A DNA stretch of 64,000 bases from assembly GCF_000013705.1 (NCBI RefSeq), contig NC_007947.1, positions 806,001-870,000 of the forward strand, written 5' to 3'. Below the pieces are notes generated by a model. That model was given only the letters and a program-made list of their open reading frames with translations. It was not told the DNA's origin and ran no database searches. Positions 29,795 to 39,562 of this stretch are shown here, piece after piece. The stretch comes from Methylobacillus flagellatus KT (lineage in GTDB: Bacteria > Pseudomonadota > Gammaproteobacteria > Burkholderiales > Methylophilaceae). A program made the position numbers and the translations under genes. Position 1 is the first letter of the stretch, and the number at the start of each line of letters is the position of its first letter.

Positions 29795-30733
29795 TTACCA
29801 CTTGATGTTCTTGCGGATGCGGTAGCGCAACCAGATCGCCGTACCGTTCATGAGCAAGGTGACGACGATGATCAAGGCACCGGTGGCGGCGGCATTGATG
29901 TGGAAAGCGTGGTCGGGGCGGGACAGCCAGTTGAACATCTGGATAGGCAGCACGGTGAAGCCGGATTGCAGCCATTCGAAGTTGATGAAGGGCGCGACGT
30001 CACTGACCGGGGATGGTGGCAGGAAGGCGATGAAGGTCAGTGCCCCGATGGTAATGATGGGGGCGGTTTCGCCCAGCGCGCGCGCCATGCCGATAATGAT
30101 GCCGGTCAGGATGCCGCCGGAGGAGTAATGCAGCACGTGGTGGAACACCACTTGCCACTTGGTTGCCCCGACAGCATACGCTGCTTCGCGGATGGACACC
30201 GGGATGCCTCGGATGGACTCACGCGTGGTGACAATGACGATAGGCAGGATGAGCAAGCCCAGCGTCAAACCTGCAGTCAGGATACTTTCACCCAGGTTCA
30301 GACCGTATACGAACAGACCGAGTGCCAGCAAGCCATACACGATGGAGGGAACACCGGCGAGGTTGGTGACATTGATCTCAATCAGGTCGGAGAACCAGTT
30401 CTTCGGGGCGTACTCTTCCAGATAAATGCCGGCAGCCACTCCCAGGGGAACGGCGGAGAAGAATGTCACCAGCATGACCAGTAGGGAGCCGACCCATGCC
30501 GAGAGCAAACCTGCGCTGGCTGCGCGGCGGGAGGGATAGCTGGTCAGGAAGTCCAGAGTGAAGCGAGGATAACCGTCTACCACTAGGTCAACGAACAATG
30601 TGAGCAGGGTGAGCAGGCCTATCATCAATGCCACCAAGCCAATGATGGAGAAAATGTAGTCGTTGCGCTTGTGCTTGCGGATCATGGCCCGCACTTCGGC
30701 TAGGTTTTCCAGAACGGATGCTTGTGTCGTCAT
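29795..30733 (-). CDS. pstA: Phosphate ABC transporter permease PstA
   Basis: Inner-membrane permease subunit with six predicted helices. Contains the binding-protein-dependent transport signature ESIRGIPVSIREAAYAVGATKW. I use ATG 30733, which follows a GAGG ribosome site and lies just downstream of the pstC stop (TGA at 30738-30736); a TTG two codons earlier is an alternative. About 312 residues. Confidence 0.94.
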   Translation of the reverse strand: MTTQASVLENLAEVRAMIRKHKRNDYIFSIIGLVALMIGLLTLLTLFVDLVVDGYPRFTLDFLTSYPSRRAASAGLLSAWVGSLLVMLVTFFSAVPLGVAAGIYLEEYAPKNWFSDLIEINVTNLAGVPSIVYGLLALGLFVYGLNLGESILTAGLTLGLLILPIVIVTTRESIRGIPVSIREAAYAVGATKWQVVFHHVLHYSSGGILTGIIIGMARALGETAPIITIGALTFIAFLPPSPVSDVAPFINFEWLQSGFTVLPIQMFNWLSRPDHAFHINAAATGALIIVVTLLMNGTAIWLRYRIRKNIKW

Positions 30734-30735
30734 GA

Positions 30736-31677
30736 TCAATATACCTCGCGGAATCTCTTGCGGGTGATGTGGCCGATGACGTTGAAAGTGAGTGTCATTA
30801 GCATCAGCACCAGCCCTGCGGCAAAAATGCTTTGGTAGCCGATACTGCCATGCGGCAGGTCACCCATCGCAACTTGCACAATGTAGGCTGTAATCGTGGC
30901 GGCGCTTTCCATGGGGTTGAAGGTCAGGTTGGGTTGCTGACCGGCAGCAAGCGCTACTACCATGGTTTCACCCACGGCACGAGAAATGCCGAGAATATAA
31001 GCTGCGATGATGCCGGAAATGGCGGCAGGCGTCACTACGCGGAGCGCTGTCTGGAAGCGGGTGGCACCCATGGCATATGAACCCTCGCGCATGCTCATGG
31101 GTACGGCGCGCATGGCATCTTCAGCCATGGAGCTGATATAGGGGATGATCATGATCCCCATCACGATGCCTGGCCCCAGCATATTGAAGCCGGGCAGTTC
31201 GGGAAAGATTTTCTGCAGTAGCGGTGTAACGAACAGCAAGGCGAAGTAGCCGAATACCACAGTCGGGACGCCGACCAGCAATTCCAGGATGGGCTTGATG
31301 ATTTCGCGGGTACGGTGCGAAGCGAATTCCGAAAGATAAATTGCGCCTATGGTGCCTAACGGAATCGCCACGGCGAGGGCGATGGCCGAGGTGGTCAAGG
31401 TGCCGGACACCAGCGGCAGGATGCCATAGTGGGCATTCTCGAACAGCGGGGTCCACTCCGTATCGGTCAGGAAGTCCCACAAGGAAACATGTTCGAAGAA
31501 GCTGAAGGATTCGTACAGCAGAATCACGACGATAGAGATCGTGGTGGCAACGGCAGAAAGCGCCGCCAGCATCAGGATGAATTCAATGACCCGTTCCATG
31601 ATGTGGCGGCGCACATTCTTGGCCAGGCGGGCACTGATGGGGAGTTCTGCAGGGTTTTGTAACACTTGAGATACCAT
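30736..31677 (-). CDS. pstC: Phosphate ABC transporter permease PstC
   Basis: Second permease subunit of the Pst system. It begins with a cytoplasmic N-terminus (QNPAELPISARLAKNVRRH), then six helices, and the EAA-type loop AMRAVPMSMREGSYAMGATRF. ATG 31677 gives 313 residues; ATG 31698 is possible, and neither has a good ribosome site. Its stop is immediately upstream of pstA. A stable hairpin precedes it at 31729-31761. Confidence 0.93.
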   Translation of the reverse strand: MVSQVLQNPAELPISARLAKNVRRHIMERVIEFILMLAALSAVATTISIVVILLYESFSFFEHVSLWDFLTDTEWTPLFENAHYGILPLVSGTLTTSAIALAVAIPLGTIGAIYLSEFASHRTREIIKPILELLVGVPTVVFGYFALLFVTPLLQKIFPELPGFNMLGPGIVMGIMIIPYISSMAEDAMRAVPMSMREGSYAMGATRFQTALRVVTPAAISGIIAAYILGISRAVGETMVVALAAGQQPNLTFNPMESAATITAYIVQVAMGDLPHGSIGYQSIFAAGLVLMLMTLTFNVIGHITRKRFREVY

Positions 31678-31728
31678 GATCACATTGATAATCCGCATAT
31701 TGTAACGGAATGCAGTTATGCGGGCGAT

Positions 31729-31761
31729 GACGGAAAGCCGAGGATTCCTTGGCTTCCCGTC
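31729..31761 (-). promoter_or_regulatory. Stem-loop between pstS and pstC
   Basis: GACGGGAAGCC and GGCTTTCCGTC (read on the minus strand) pair over 11 positions with one G-U pair. There is no T-run after it. Such hairpins between a binding-protein gene and its permease genes commonly protect the upstream mRNA and let pstS be made in excess. Confidence 0.55.
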
Positions 31762-31770
31762 AATAGGGGC

Positions 31771-32793
31771 TTACTTGATGCGTTTCAGCAAGTCGGTGAT
31801 TTTGACGCCTACTTCAGGCTCGCCGCCAAAGCCAGTGCCGACCTTCATTGCTTTCCAATGCTCCATGACAGCCGCATATTCATGTTCAGGCAGAGCAATG
31901 TATTTCACTTCTTCGACCAACTCCTTGGCATTGGCCAGGTAGAAGTCGATGAAAGCCTTGACGTTGGGGTTGCTCTTTGCAGCATTTGCACTGATATAGA
32001 TGAACAGCGGGCGGGACAGTGGCTGATAGGTTCCATTCATCACGGTCTCACGCGACGGCAGAACGGCGGGAGCGCCAGGCTTTGCCACGATAGGCACCGC
32101 CTTCACGCGCTTGCTGTTTTCCTCGTAGTAGGCAAAGCCGAAATAACCCGTGGCCGCGATATCGCTCGCAACACCTTGCACTAGCACATTGTCGTCTTCG
32201 GAAGCCGTGAAATCGCCACGGCTGGACTTGGCCTTGCCGACAATGGCCTCGGTGAAGTAATCGAACGTCCCGGAGTCAGAGCCGGCACCAAACAGCTTCA
32301 CGGGCGTATCAGGCCAGCTTGGGTTGACTTGTTTCCAGGTCTTGATCTTGCCTTGCGCTTCAGGTTCCCACAGCTTCTTCAGCTCTTCGACAGTGAAGTG
32401 CTTGACGAAGGTATTTTTCGGGTTCACTACCACAGTCAGGGCATCATAAGCCACGGGCAACTCAATGAATTCAATGCCGGCTGCCTTGCAAGCTTCCATT
32501 TCCTTGGCGAGGATGGGACGTGAAGCCTCGGAGATATCGGTTTCTCCGCGGCAGAATTTCTTGAAGCCGCCGCCAGTGCCGGAAATGCCAACGGTCACCT
32601 TGATACGCTTGGCCTTCTGAAACTCCTCGGCAACAGCTTCTGTGATTGGATATACGGTACTGGAGCCGTCGATACGGATGATGTCGTTTTTTGCTGGGGC
32701 CGCGTCCGCATGGGGCATGGAGAATACAGCGGCAACGAGGGCAGCCACACTGGCTGCCTTCAATAACTGGCTTGGAACAAATGGGGATTGCAT
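31771..32793 (-). CDS. pstS: Periplasmic phosphate-binding protein
   Basis: Binds phosphate in the periplasm and delivers it to PstCA. A signal peptide (residues 1 to about 31, ending [10 protein letters not shown]) precedes [20 protein letters not shown], with phosphate-contacting [23 protein letters not shown] and [16 protein letters not shown] supply the other ligands. 340 residues. ATG 32793 has a GGAG site five bases upstream. A Pho box lies 86 bases further upstream, so expression should rise on phosphate starvation. Confidence 0.95.
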   Translation of the reverse strand: MQSPFVPSQLLKAASVAALVAAVFSMPHADAAPAKNDIIRIDGSSTVYPITEAVAEEFQKAKRIKVTVGISGTGGGFKKFCRGETDISEASRPILAKEMEACKAAGIEFIELPVAYDALTVVVNPKNTFVKHFTVEELKKLWEPEAQGKIKTWKQVNPSWPDTPVKLFGAGSDSGTFDYFTEAIVGKAKSSRGDFTASEDDNVLVQGVASDIAATGYFGFAYYEENSKRVKAVPIVAKPGAPAVLPSRETVMNGTYQPLSRPLFIYISANAAKSNPNVKAFIDFYLANAKELVEEVKYIALPEHEYAAVMEHWKAMKVGTGFGGEPEVGVKITDLLKRIK

Positions 32794-32878
32794 ATAGGCT
32801 CCGTCGATTGGTCAATTGTTGTCTGGGGATTCAGTCAATGATGCCCCGATGACAACCCGGCAAATATAAAGCGTAAAT

Positions 32879-32896
32879 ATTTCATATTTGTGACAA
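32879..32896 (-). promoter_or_regulatory. Pho box of the pst operon
   Basis: Read on the minus strand, TTGTCACAAATATGAAAT matches the 18-bp PhoB box (CTGTCATAAATCTGTCAT) at 12-13 positions. TATATT at 32868-32863 lies 10 bases downstream, the usual distance for a PhoB-activated promoter in which the box replaces the -35 element. Confidence 0.7.
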
Positions 32897-33190
32897 ATTG
32901 GCAAAAGGCCATTTAGCGCGCCATCTCCTGACGGAGGCACTTGGGGGGACGAGCGGCGAGGACGAACACTGCGATATGCAGGCCAATGGGGCAGGAAACC
33001 GGTGGCTGGGCGTGGCAGGATAGCGGATTTGGCAGATTGCATCCGTATGGTGCAGAAGAAATGCATGGAGTTGTCGATCAGATCCTGAGTGGCGCTATTG
33101 CGGGGGGTGCGTGTTCCGCATTGTAGACAGCGGCTGTTGGGTCATTAATGTATAATTACGCGCTTTGAATTCAGTCAGTTCGGATATTGT
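32897..33190. other. Intergenic region between pstS and prfB
   Basis: Divergent spacer (about 290 bases beyond the Pho box). I see no credible gene. Near the right end GTATAAT (33150-33156) could be the -10 element of prfB, without a good -35. The rest is unexplained. Confidence 0.4.
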
Positions 33191-34295
33191 ATGGAAGCGG
33201 AACAACTCAATCTTATCGCCCACCGCCTGGATGATCTTGCGGAGCGCCACCAGGCCTTACGGGGGTATCTTTGACTTCGATACCAAGCAGCAACGTCTGG
33301 AAGAGGTTTCTCAGCTTTTAGAAGACCCCAACATCTGGAACGATAACGAACGCTCTCAGAAGCTTGGCAAGGAAAGACGGGAGCTGGAGTTCGTTGTCAA
33401 TTCGCTGACGGAAGTGGAGAACGGCGTGCGCGACAGCCGCGAGCTGTTTGAGATGGCGCGCGAGGAAAACGATGACGACACCCTGCGCAGCATTGATGCC
33501 GATACGCAGGCGCTGGAAAAAATCGTTGCGGAAATGGAGTTCCGCCGCATGTTTTCCCATCCGATGGATCAGAACAATTGCTTCCTGGATATCCAGGCTG
33601 GCTCGGGCGGTACCGAAGCGCAGGATTGGGCGTCCATGCTGCTGCGCATGTATTTGCGTTATTGCGAGAACAAGGGCTTCAAGGTCGAAGTGTTGGAGGA
33701 GTCGGAAGGAGACGTGGCCGGGATCAAGAGTGCGTCCCTGAAAATCTCCGGTGACTATGCCTATGGGTTCCTGCGTACCGAGAGCGGCGTGCATCGCCTG
33801 GTGCGCAAATCGCCATTCGATTCCGGCAACCGCCGGCATACCTCGTTCGCGAGCGTGTTCGTCTACCCCGAGGTGGACGATTCCATCGTGGTGGAAATCA
33901 ATCCTGCTGACTTGCGTATTGACACTTATCGCGCCTCGGGAGCGGGTGGTCAGCATATCAACAAGACCGATTCCGCTGTCCGTATTACTCACTTGCCGAC
34001 CAATACTGTCGTGCAGTGCCAGAATGACCGCTCTCAGCATCGCAACAAGGATGAGGCGATGAATATGCTGAAGGCGCAGTTGTATGCATTGGAACTCCGC
34101 AAGCGCAACGAGGAAAAGCAAGCGATGGAAGATGCCAAGACCGACATTGGTTGGGGGCACCAGATTCGTTCCTATGTGCTCGACCAATCCCGCATCAAGG
34201 ATTTGCGCACCAATGTTGAGGTCGGCAACACCCAGGGGGTACTCGATGGCGACCTGGATCCATTTATTTCTGAAAGTTTGAAGCAGGGAGTGTAA
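33191..34295 (+). CDS. prfB: Peptide chain release factor 2 (programmed +1 frameshift)
   Basis: Terminates translation at UGA and UAA. The first 27 codons ([15 protein letters not shown]...RGYL) end in an in-frame TGA at 33272-33274. The site is GGGGGTATCTTTGAC: an internal Shine-Dalgarno, the CTT slip codon and TGA-C, exactly the autoregulatory +1 frameshift known for RF2. After the shift translation resumes as [12 protein letters not shown] at 33273. The tripeptide anticodon SPF ([14 protein letters not shown]) and the catalytic GGQ ([15 protein letters not shown]) are intact. Total about 367 residues. lysS follows directly. Confidence 0.96.
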
Positions 34296-34297
34296 GG

Positions 34298-35827
34298 GTG
34301 AGTGACGCGCAAAATGCCAAGACGGTAAATGAAGCAGCCAGTGTGCAGCCGGACGAAAACCATGTGATCGCCGAGCGCCGCGAGAAGCTCAAGGCGATTC
34401 GCGAACAGGGCGTGGCCTTTCCCAACGATTTCAGGCCTGAGCATATCGCACAAAGCCTGCATGATAGTTACGATGCCGTTGAAGCCGAGGCGCTGGAGTC
34501 TCAGGCACTAGGCGTGGCGATCGCTGGTCGCATGATGCTCAAGCGCGTCATGGGCAAGGCCAGCTTTGCCACTGTGCAGGATAGAAGCGGCCGCATCCAG
34601 ATATTTATTACCAGAGAAAATGTCGGCGAAGCAACCTACGACGCTTTCAAGAAATGGGACCTGGGCGATATCATCGCGGCCCGGGGAACTTTGTTCAAGA
34701 CCAAGACGGGGGAGCTTTCGGTCAAGGTAAGCGAGCTACGCCTGCTGACCAAGTCCCTACGCCCCTTGCCGGAAAAGTTTCATGGTTTGGCAGATCAGGA
34801 AACCAAATATCGCCAGCGCTATGTCGACCTGATTGTCTCCGAGGAAACCCGCAAGACTTTCGTGGCGCGCAGCAAGATCGTGGCGGCGATTCGTGCGTTC
34901 ATGCTCAGCCACGAGTTTCTGGAAGTGGAGACGCCTATGTTGCATCCCATCCCCGGGGGCGCCGCAGCCAAGCCCTTCATCACCCACCATAATGCGCTGG
35001 ACCTGCAAATGTACATGCGGATTGCGCCCGAGCTTTATCTCAAGCGCCTCGTGGTTGGCGGTTTCGAACGGGTGTTCGAGATCAACCGTAATTTCCGCAA
35101 CGAAGGCTTGAGCGTAAGACACAATCCCGAGTTCACCATGATGGAGTTTTATGCGGCCTATACGGACTACAAGTGGCTGATGGATTTCACCGAGAGTTGC
35201 ATTCGTGCTGCAGCGATTGCGGCCTGCGGGTCAGCCGTGGTCGAATATCAGGGGCGGGAGCTGGACTTGGGCAAGCCATTTGAACGACTGACCATTATCG
35301 GCGCAATCCAGAAATACGCGCCGCAGTACACGCTGGAGCAATTGAGCGACCAGGCATTTCTACGCCAGGAGCTCAAAAAGTTCGGAGTGGAGGCCTTACC
35401 CCACTTGGGCCTGGGTGCCTTGCAACTGGCCTTGTTCGAGGAAACGGCGGAAAGCCAGCTCTGGAACCCGACCTATATCATCGATTATCCGGTCGAGGTA
35501 TCCCCGCTGGCGCGTGCATCCGATAGCGATCCCTCAATCACTGAGCGGTATGAGTTATTTATTACGGGGCGTGAAATTGCGAATGGCTTCTCGGAGTTGA
35601 ACGATGCCGAAGACCAGGCCGCCCGCTTCCATGCGCAGGTGGCCGCCAAGGAGGCTGGCGATGACGAGGCCATGTATTACGATGGGGACTTCATTCGTGC
35701 ACTCGAGTACGGCATGCCGCCGACAGGGGGGTGCGGTATCGGCATCGATCGCTTGGTAATGCTGCTGACCGATAGCCCCAGTATACGTGACGTGATCCTG
35801 TTTCCGCATATGCGGCCAGAACATTAA
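34298..35827 (+). CDS. lysS: Lysyl-tRNA synthetase (class II)
   Basis: Charges tRNA-Lys. OB-fold anticodon-binding domain (about residues 70-160, with [11 protein letters not shown]) followed by the class II core: motif 2 [21 protein letters not shown] and motif 3 [15 protein letters not shown]. 509 residues. GTG start at 34298 two bases after the prfB stop, with the ribosome site inside the end of prfB; the prfB-lysS order is the same as in E. coli. Confidence 0.97.
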   Translation: MSDAQNAKTVNEAASVQPDENHVIAERREKLKAIREQGVAFPNDFRPEHIAQSLHDSYDAVEAEALESQALGVAIAGRMMLKRVMGKASFATVQDRSGRIQIFITRENVGEATYDAFKKWDLGDIIAARGTLFKTKTGELSVKVSELRLLTKSLRPLPEKFHGLADQETKYRQRYVDLIVSEETRKTFVARSKIVAAIRAFMLSHEFLEVETPMLHPIPGGAAAKPFITHHNALDLQMYMRIAPELYLKRLVVGGFERVFEINRNFRNEGLSVRHNPEFTMMEFYAAYTDYKWLMDFTESCIRAAAIAACGSAVVEYQGRELDLGKPFERLTIIGAIQKYAPQYTLEQLSDQAFLRQELKKFGVEALPHLGLGALQLALFEETAESQLWNPTYIIDYPVEVSPLARASDSDPSITERYELFITGREIANGFSELNDAEDQAARFHAQVAAKEAGDDEAMYYDGDFIRALEYGMPPTGGCGIGIDRLVMLLTDSPSIRDVILFPHMRPEH

Positions 35828-35833
35828 GTCGAC

Positions 35834-35857
35834 AAGGCCGGTCTTCCCGGCCTTTTT
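35834..35857 (+). terminator. Terminator after lysS
   Basis: AAGGCCGG and CCGGCCTT form an 8-bp stem around a short loop, followed by TTTTTATT. Confidence 0.9.
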
Positions 35858-36206
35858 ATTGCTTGTATTGCTGGTCGGTTGTTGTCTGTCAGCGACAGAC
35901 GCTTTGTTTGTAGTATTCAACGACGTTTGCCTGCTATCGGGGACGCACGACTGATATAGCGTTGTTTGGTGACGGCATATCATACAGCTTTGATGGCATC
36001 ATGCCGGATATTGGGTACGCTAGGAGCCTGCAACGTCGTACATCAGCGACATTTTAGGCGGAAATCTCTTGTTGAATATGAATTTATTTTCATAACAGTT
36101 TGATTGTTAATCATTAATGCTGTGTGGCATATACCTTGCTGACTGTCGATGGTCTTGGCCTATTAATCAAATAGGCCCGTCCGTCATCCATTGAGAGGTT
36201 TTATCC
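35858..36206. other. Intergenic region upstream of the bactofilin gene
   Basis: About 350 AT-rich bases with no plausible gene. It probably holds the bactofilin promoter; a TTGATT-like and several TATAAT-like stretches occur but I cannot choose among them. Confidence 0.35.
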
Positions 36207-36764
36207 ATGTTAAACAAGCAAGGTCTATTCAGCCGCACTTCTACCTCCCACAACAGCACCAGTGTCAATCCTGCTCCAGCTGCTCCCCTGAACAGCAAAC
36301 CGGACGCTGTGTCTGTACCTTACCAGTCTGCTCCAGTCAGCCATACATCCTCCTCCAAGCCAGAAACCCCAGCAGCGTCAGCCGCGCGTGCAGACGCCCA
36401 GACCGGTAGCCGGTTGATTGTCGGGCCTGACGTCAAACTGAAAGGGGCCGAGATCCAGGATTGCGACATTCTTGTAGTGGAGGGGCGTGTTGAAGCCACC
36501 ATGGATAGTCGGGTGATCCAGATTGCGGAGCATGGCGCTTTTTCGGGCAAGGTGGGCATTGATGTTGCCGAGGTCCATGGCCACTTCGAAGGTGAATTGA
36601 CTGCACGCAGTCAGCTGATCATTCATTCCACGGGTCGTGTAAGCGGGAAAATCCGCTATGGCAAGATCCTGATTGAAGAGGGGGGCGAGCTCTCCGGGGA
36701 TATTGCCTCGCTGACCGCGGATGAAGGGAACAGTAATAAAGTCAAGCGCATCCAGTCTGCCTGA
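36207..36764 (+). CDS. Bactofilin (polymer-forming cytoskeletal protein)
   Basis: 185 residues. After a disordered Ser/Pro/Thr-rich N-terminus (about residues 1-68) comes the bactofilin beta-helix: SRLIVGPDVKLKGAEI, LVVEGRVEA, GKVGIDVAEVHGHFEGELTA, and GRVSGKIRYGKILIEEGGELSG. Bactofilins self-assemble without nucleotide and organise cell-wall or shape-related enzymes. No peptidoglycan hydrolase gene is adjacent, so its specific job is unknown. A good GAGAGG ribosome site precedes ATG 36207. Confidence 0.88.
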   Translation: MLNKQGLFSRTSTSHNSTSVNPAPAAPLNSKPDAVSVPYQSAPVSHTSSSKPETPAASAARADAQTGSRLIVGPDVKLKGAEIQDCDILVVEGRVEATMDSRVIQIAEHGAFSGKVGIDVAEVHGHFEGELTARSQLIIHSTGRVSGKIRYGKILIEEGGELSGDIASLTADEGNSNKVKRIQSA

Positions 36765-36785
36765 GGTTCGGCGGAACATAATAGA

Positions 36786-36805
36786 AAAGCCCCTGACGGG
36801 GCTTT
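36786..36805. terminator. Bidirectional terminator between the bactofilin and SulP genes
   Basis: AAAGCCCC and GGGGCTTT form an 8-bp stem with a TGAC loop between two convergent genes. Confidence 0.8.
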
Positions 36806-36829
36806 ATCTATTATGGGCGAAGGAGGTGA

Positions 36830-38389
36830 TCAATTGCCTTCGGCAATGGCGGTCTCTCTGGCATGGTATTTGCCAATCAGGCTGTCCCATTCGATGATGA
36901 CTTTGCCGCCTGTCATCTGGTATTGCTTTTGCCAGCCATCCAGCAATTGGATGCAGGCATGGTCAATATATTCCAGGTCATCAAACAGCACATGGATTTC
37001 GCGTCCCGGTTCCAGATGATCCAATACGGAAACCAGCTTGGGAATACCCAGTTGCGTGGCGGAGCCTTTCAGGTGCAGCGTGGTTTGCTTGCTGTCGGGT
37101 TGATGCTCCGCCTTGATGGAAACATGGGAGAACACGTACAACAGCTTTGCAATCGACAATACCAGGCCGGTGACGACGCCTGCCAACAGGTTGAAGCTGA
37201 CGATCGTCACAATGGTGATGATGTAGATGGCAAGCTCGGCCTTGCCGTAAGAGAGCAATTCCTTGGCTACCTTGGGATAAGCCAGCTTGTAACCGGTGTA
37301 GACCAGCACACCTGCCAGGGTGGCAACGGGAATGTATTCCAGCGTGAACAGGAAAACACTGATGAACAGCAGTAGCCACAAGCCGTGCAGGATGGTGGAT
37401 ACACGACTGGTCGCGCCTGCTTCCACATTGGCGCTGGAGCGCACGATTACCCCTGTCATCGGTAGGGCACTCAGGAAACCGCAAATGGCATTGCCTACGC
37501 CCTGCGCCATGAGCTCGCGGTCGTACTTGGTGCGGACTCCCTGGTGCATCTGGTCAACCGCCGCACAAGACAACAAAGACTCCGCGCTGGCGATGAATGC
37601 CAACGAAACGACCGCGAGCAATACGCCAGTGGTCATGGATGCCTCGATCGTGCTCATGGTCGGGGTGATGATCGTGCCCAAGATGTTTTGCAGGTCAGTA
37701 GGGCCATCAAACAGGTCGGTGAGGTATTTGATATCGAAATTGAACAGGTTGGCTACGATGACCGCCAAGACAACGCCGATCAATGCCCCTGGGATCAGCT
37801 TCAGTTTTGCGGGAGCAAAGCGGGTCCAGAGGACAATGGCCACAATGGTGATGATGCCGGTAATGGCAGCATATATGTTGCCGCCATGCGACTCGAACGT
37901 TTCCAACAGGCCGTTGGGAATGTCGATCAAGTTTGCGATACCGCTTGACAGGGGATCACGGTCTAACATGATGTGGAACTGGGAACCGATAATCAATATA
38001 CCAATACCGCCCAGCATGCCATGGATGACTGCAGGCGAAATGGCGCGGAACCAAACCCCCAGCTTGAATACGCCAGCAAGAATCTGTACCAGGCCTGCAG
38101 CCAATACGATCACACCGTAAATGGCCAGGCCGAACTCGGCGACGATGTCTGCAACGATGACGACCAGGCCAGCGGCCGGACCGCTGACGGTCAGCGGCGA
38201 TCCGGAAATCGAGCCAACAACCAATCCACCGATGATCCCTGTAATAATCCCGGCGGTTGGCGGCAGGCCGGATGCAATGGCAATGCCAAGACACAATGGC
38301 ACTGCCACCAGAAATACCACAATGGAAGCAAAGAAATCTCTGCTGAAACTACCTGCTTTTACTTCAACCGTATTGGTTTGAGTTGTCAT
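36830..38389 (-). CDS. SulP-family anion transporter with STAS domain
   Basis: Inner-membrane anion transporter of 519 residues, with ten or more helices and the SulP motifs GLPPTAGIITGIIGGLVVGS and ISGSPLTVSGPAAGL, followed by a C-terminal STAS domain (about 420-510, with VLFDDLEYIDHACIQLLDGW). Family members move sulfate, bicarbonate or other anions. Because it is 40 bases downstream of a beta-carbonic anhydrase gene on the same strand, bicarbonate is the more likely substrate; this is inference. Confidence 0.88.
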   Translation of the reverse strand: MTTQTNTVEVKAGSFSRDFFASIVVFLVAVPLCLGIAIASGLPPTAGIITGIIGGLVVGSISGSPLTVSGPAAGLVVIVADIVAEFGLAIYGVIVLAAGLVQILAGVFKLGVWFRAISPAVIHGMLGGIGILIIGSQFHIMLDRDPLSSGIANLIDIPNGLLETFESHGGNIYAAITGIITIVAIVLWTRFAPAKLKLIPGALIGVVLAVIVANLFNFDIKYLTDLFDGPTDLQNILGTIITPTMSTIEASMTTGVLLAVVSLAFIASAESLLSCAAVDQMHQGVRTKYDRELMAQGVGNAICGFLSALPMTGVIVRSSANVEAGATSRVSTILHGLWLLLFISVFLFTLEYIPVATLAGVLVYTGYKLAYPKVAKELLSYGKAELAIYIITIVTIVSFNLLAGVVTGLVLSIAKLLYVFSHVSIKAEHQPDSKQTTLHLKGSATQLGIPKLVSVLDHLEPGREIHVLFDDLEYIDHACIQLLDGWQKQYQMTGGKVIIEWDSLIGKYHARETAIAEGN

Positions 38390-38429
38390 GCTAATTTAAT
38401 CCTGAGTTAAAGGTGTGATCCCGGTTGGC

Positions 38430-39095
38430 CTAGTTCTGCACCAAGGGATGGTCAGCGCTGAATATCTGGTAGGCCTCTGGAAAGCTCACCTTGGCAGTGG
38501 CCAGGTCATAGATGCCGCCTACAATGCCGATTTTTCCTTGATTCAATAAATCCCGCAGGATTTCGCTGGAATTCCAGATATTGTCGATCTGGGTCTTGAC
38601 GTTGAGTTTGCATACATGGCTCACAAAAGCCTTGTTGGACGAGGAGCGGTTCTCTTTTGTCTCCTTTTCAGCTTCTACCGCAGGGAAAATCATTTTAGTG
38701 ATTTCCCCAATATGGCCACCCGAGAAACCGTCGCAGGCTGCACTCACTGCGCCGCAATTGGTATGGCCAAGCACCACGATGAGCTTGCTGCCAAGGTATT
38801 TGCACGAATACTCCAAGCTGCCAATCGCTTTGCGCGAGGCGATGTTGCCTGCCAGCCTGACACTGAAGAGATCGCCGAGACTTTGATCGAAGATGAGTTC
38901 GGTGGATGTGCGTGAGTCGCTGCAACTGAGGATGGCGGCAAAAGGATGCTGCTTGTCCTTGATAATGTTCACTACATTCAACAAGTCACGATGGGCTGAA
39001 ATATTCTGAGTGAAGCGTTCATTGCCTTCCAGCAGGATGGCCAAGGCTTCTTGTGGCGACATTCTATCGCGGTCTTGTAGTGGATGTTTATACAT
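38430..39095 (-). CDS. Beta-class carbonic anhydrase
   Basis: Zinc enzyme interconverting CO2 and bicarbonate. Zinc ligands are in ILSCSDSRTSTELIF (Cys, with Asp-Arg pair) and VLGHTNCGAVSAAC (His-x2-Cys). 221 residues. ATG 39095 follows AGGGAAAG. Forms a pair with the SulP transporter downstream, consistent with bicarbonate supply for carboxylations. Confidence 0.92.
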   Translation of the reverse strand: MYKHPLQDRDRMSPQEALAILLEGNERFTQNISAHRDLLNVVNIIKDKQHPFAAILSCSDSRTSTELIFDQSLGDLFSVRLAGNIASRKAIGSLEYSCKYLGSKLIVVLGHTNCGAVSAACDGFSGGHIGEITKMIFPAVEAEKETKENRSSSNKAFVSHVCKLNVKTQIDNIWNSSEILRDLLNQGKIGIVGGIYDLATAKVSFPEAYQIFSADHPLVQN

Positions 39096-39562
39096 GTTTT
39101 TACTTTCCCTGCTAAGTTAAGAATATAGGGTGTTAAAGGGTGTTCTGCACATAAACACGTTTTGAAACAGACATGCGGATGGATAATTCGTTCCGTATAA
39201 ATATGATTATTATAGATAAATATTGATATTTCTATAAATGTCTTAATGTAAAGAAATGTAAGTTTCTGAAAGTATTTGGCAAAAATTCATCGCATCATGC
39301 AGTTAAATCATGACGGTTTAATGAAAGTAATGGAAAGGAGCCAGGTTTCATAGTCCTTTTCTGATGCCGGAATTTACGCTTGTGTCATAAATATGTCATT
39401 TTTTGGACATTATTCAGTCATATTTCATCCACATACTTCACGCCACATCGTTGACGAAGTTTAGGCTCCCTCAATGATTGGCAGCCTCGCTGCCATACGC
39501 GGTATCAGTCCTGATACATATCCTTGAATCAATAATAAGTGTAGATAGTAAAAGTGATTGCG
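39096..39562. other. Regulatory region between carbonic anhydrase and porin genes
   Basis: 467 bases without a gene. It holds the Pho box at 39382-39399 and an AT-rich 26-bp imperfect palindrome at 39211-39236 (TATAGA ... TCTATA). The transcript of the porin would have a leader of about 150 bases containing the inverted GCAGCCTCGCTGC near 39480. Confidence 0.5.
39382..39399 (+). promoter_or_regulatory. Pho box of the porin gene
   Basis: GTGTCATAAATATGTCAT matches the PhoB consensus CTGTCATAAATCTGTCAT at 16 of 18 positions. A -10-like TATTCA (39411-39416) follows after 11 bases. The porin start is about 165 bases downstream. Confidence 0.82.

Noticed and set aside
29789..30484. 231-codon plus-strand frame inside pstA
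   Set aside because: Asp/Gly/Gln-rich with no domain, antisense to a conserved permease.
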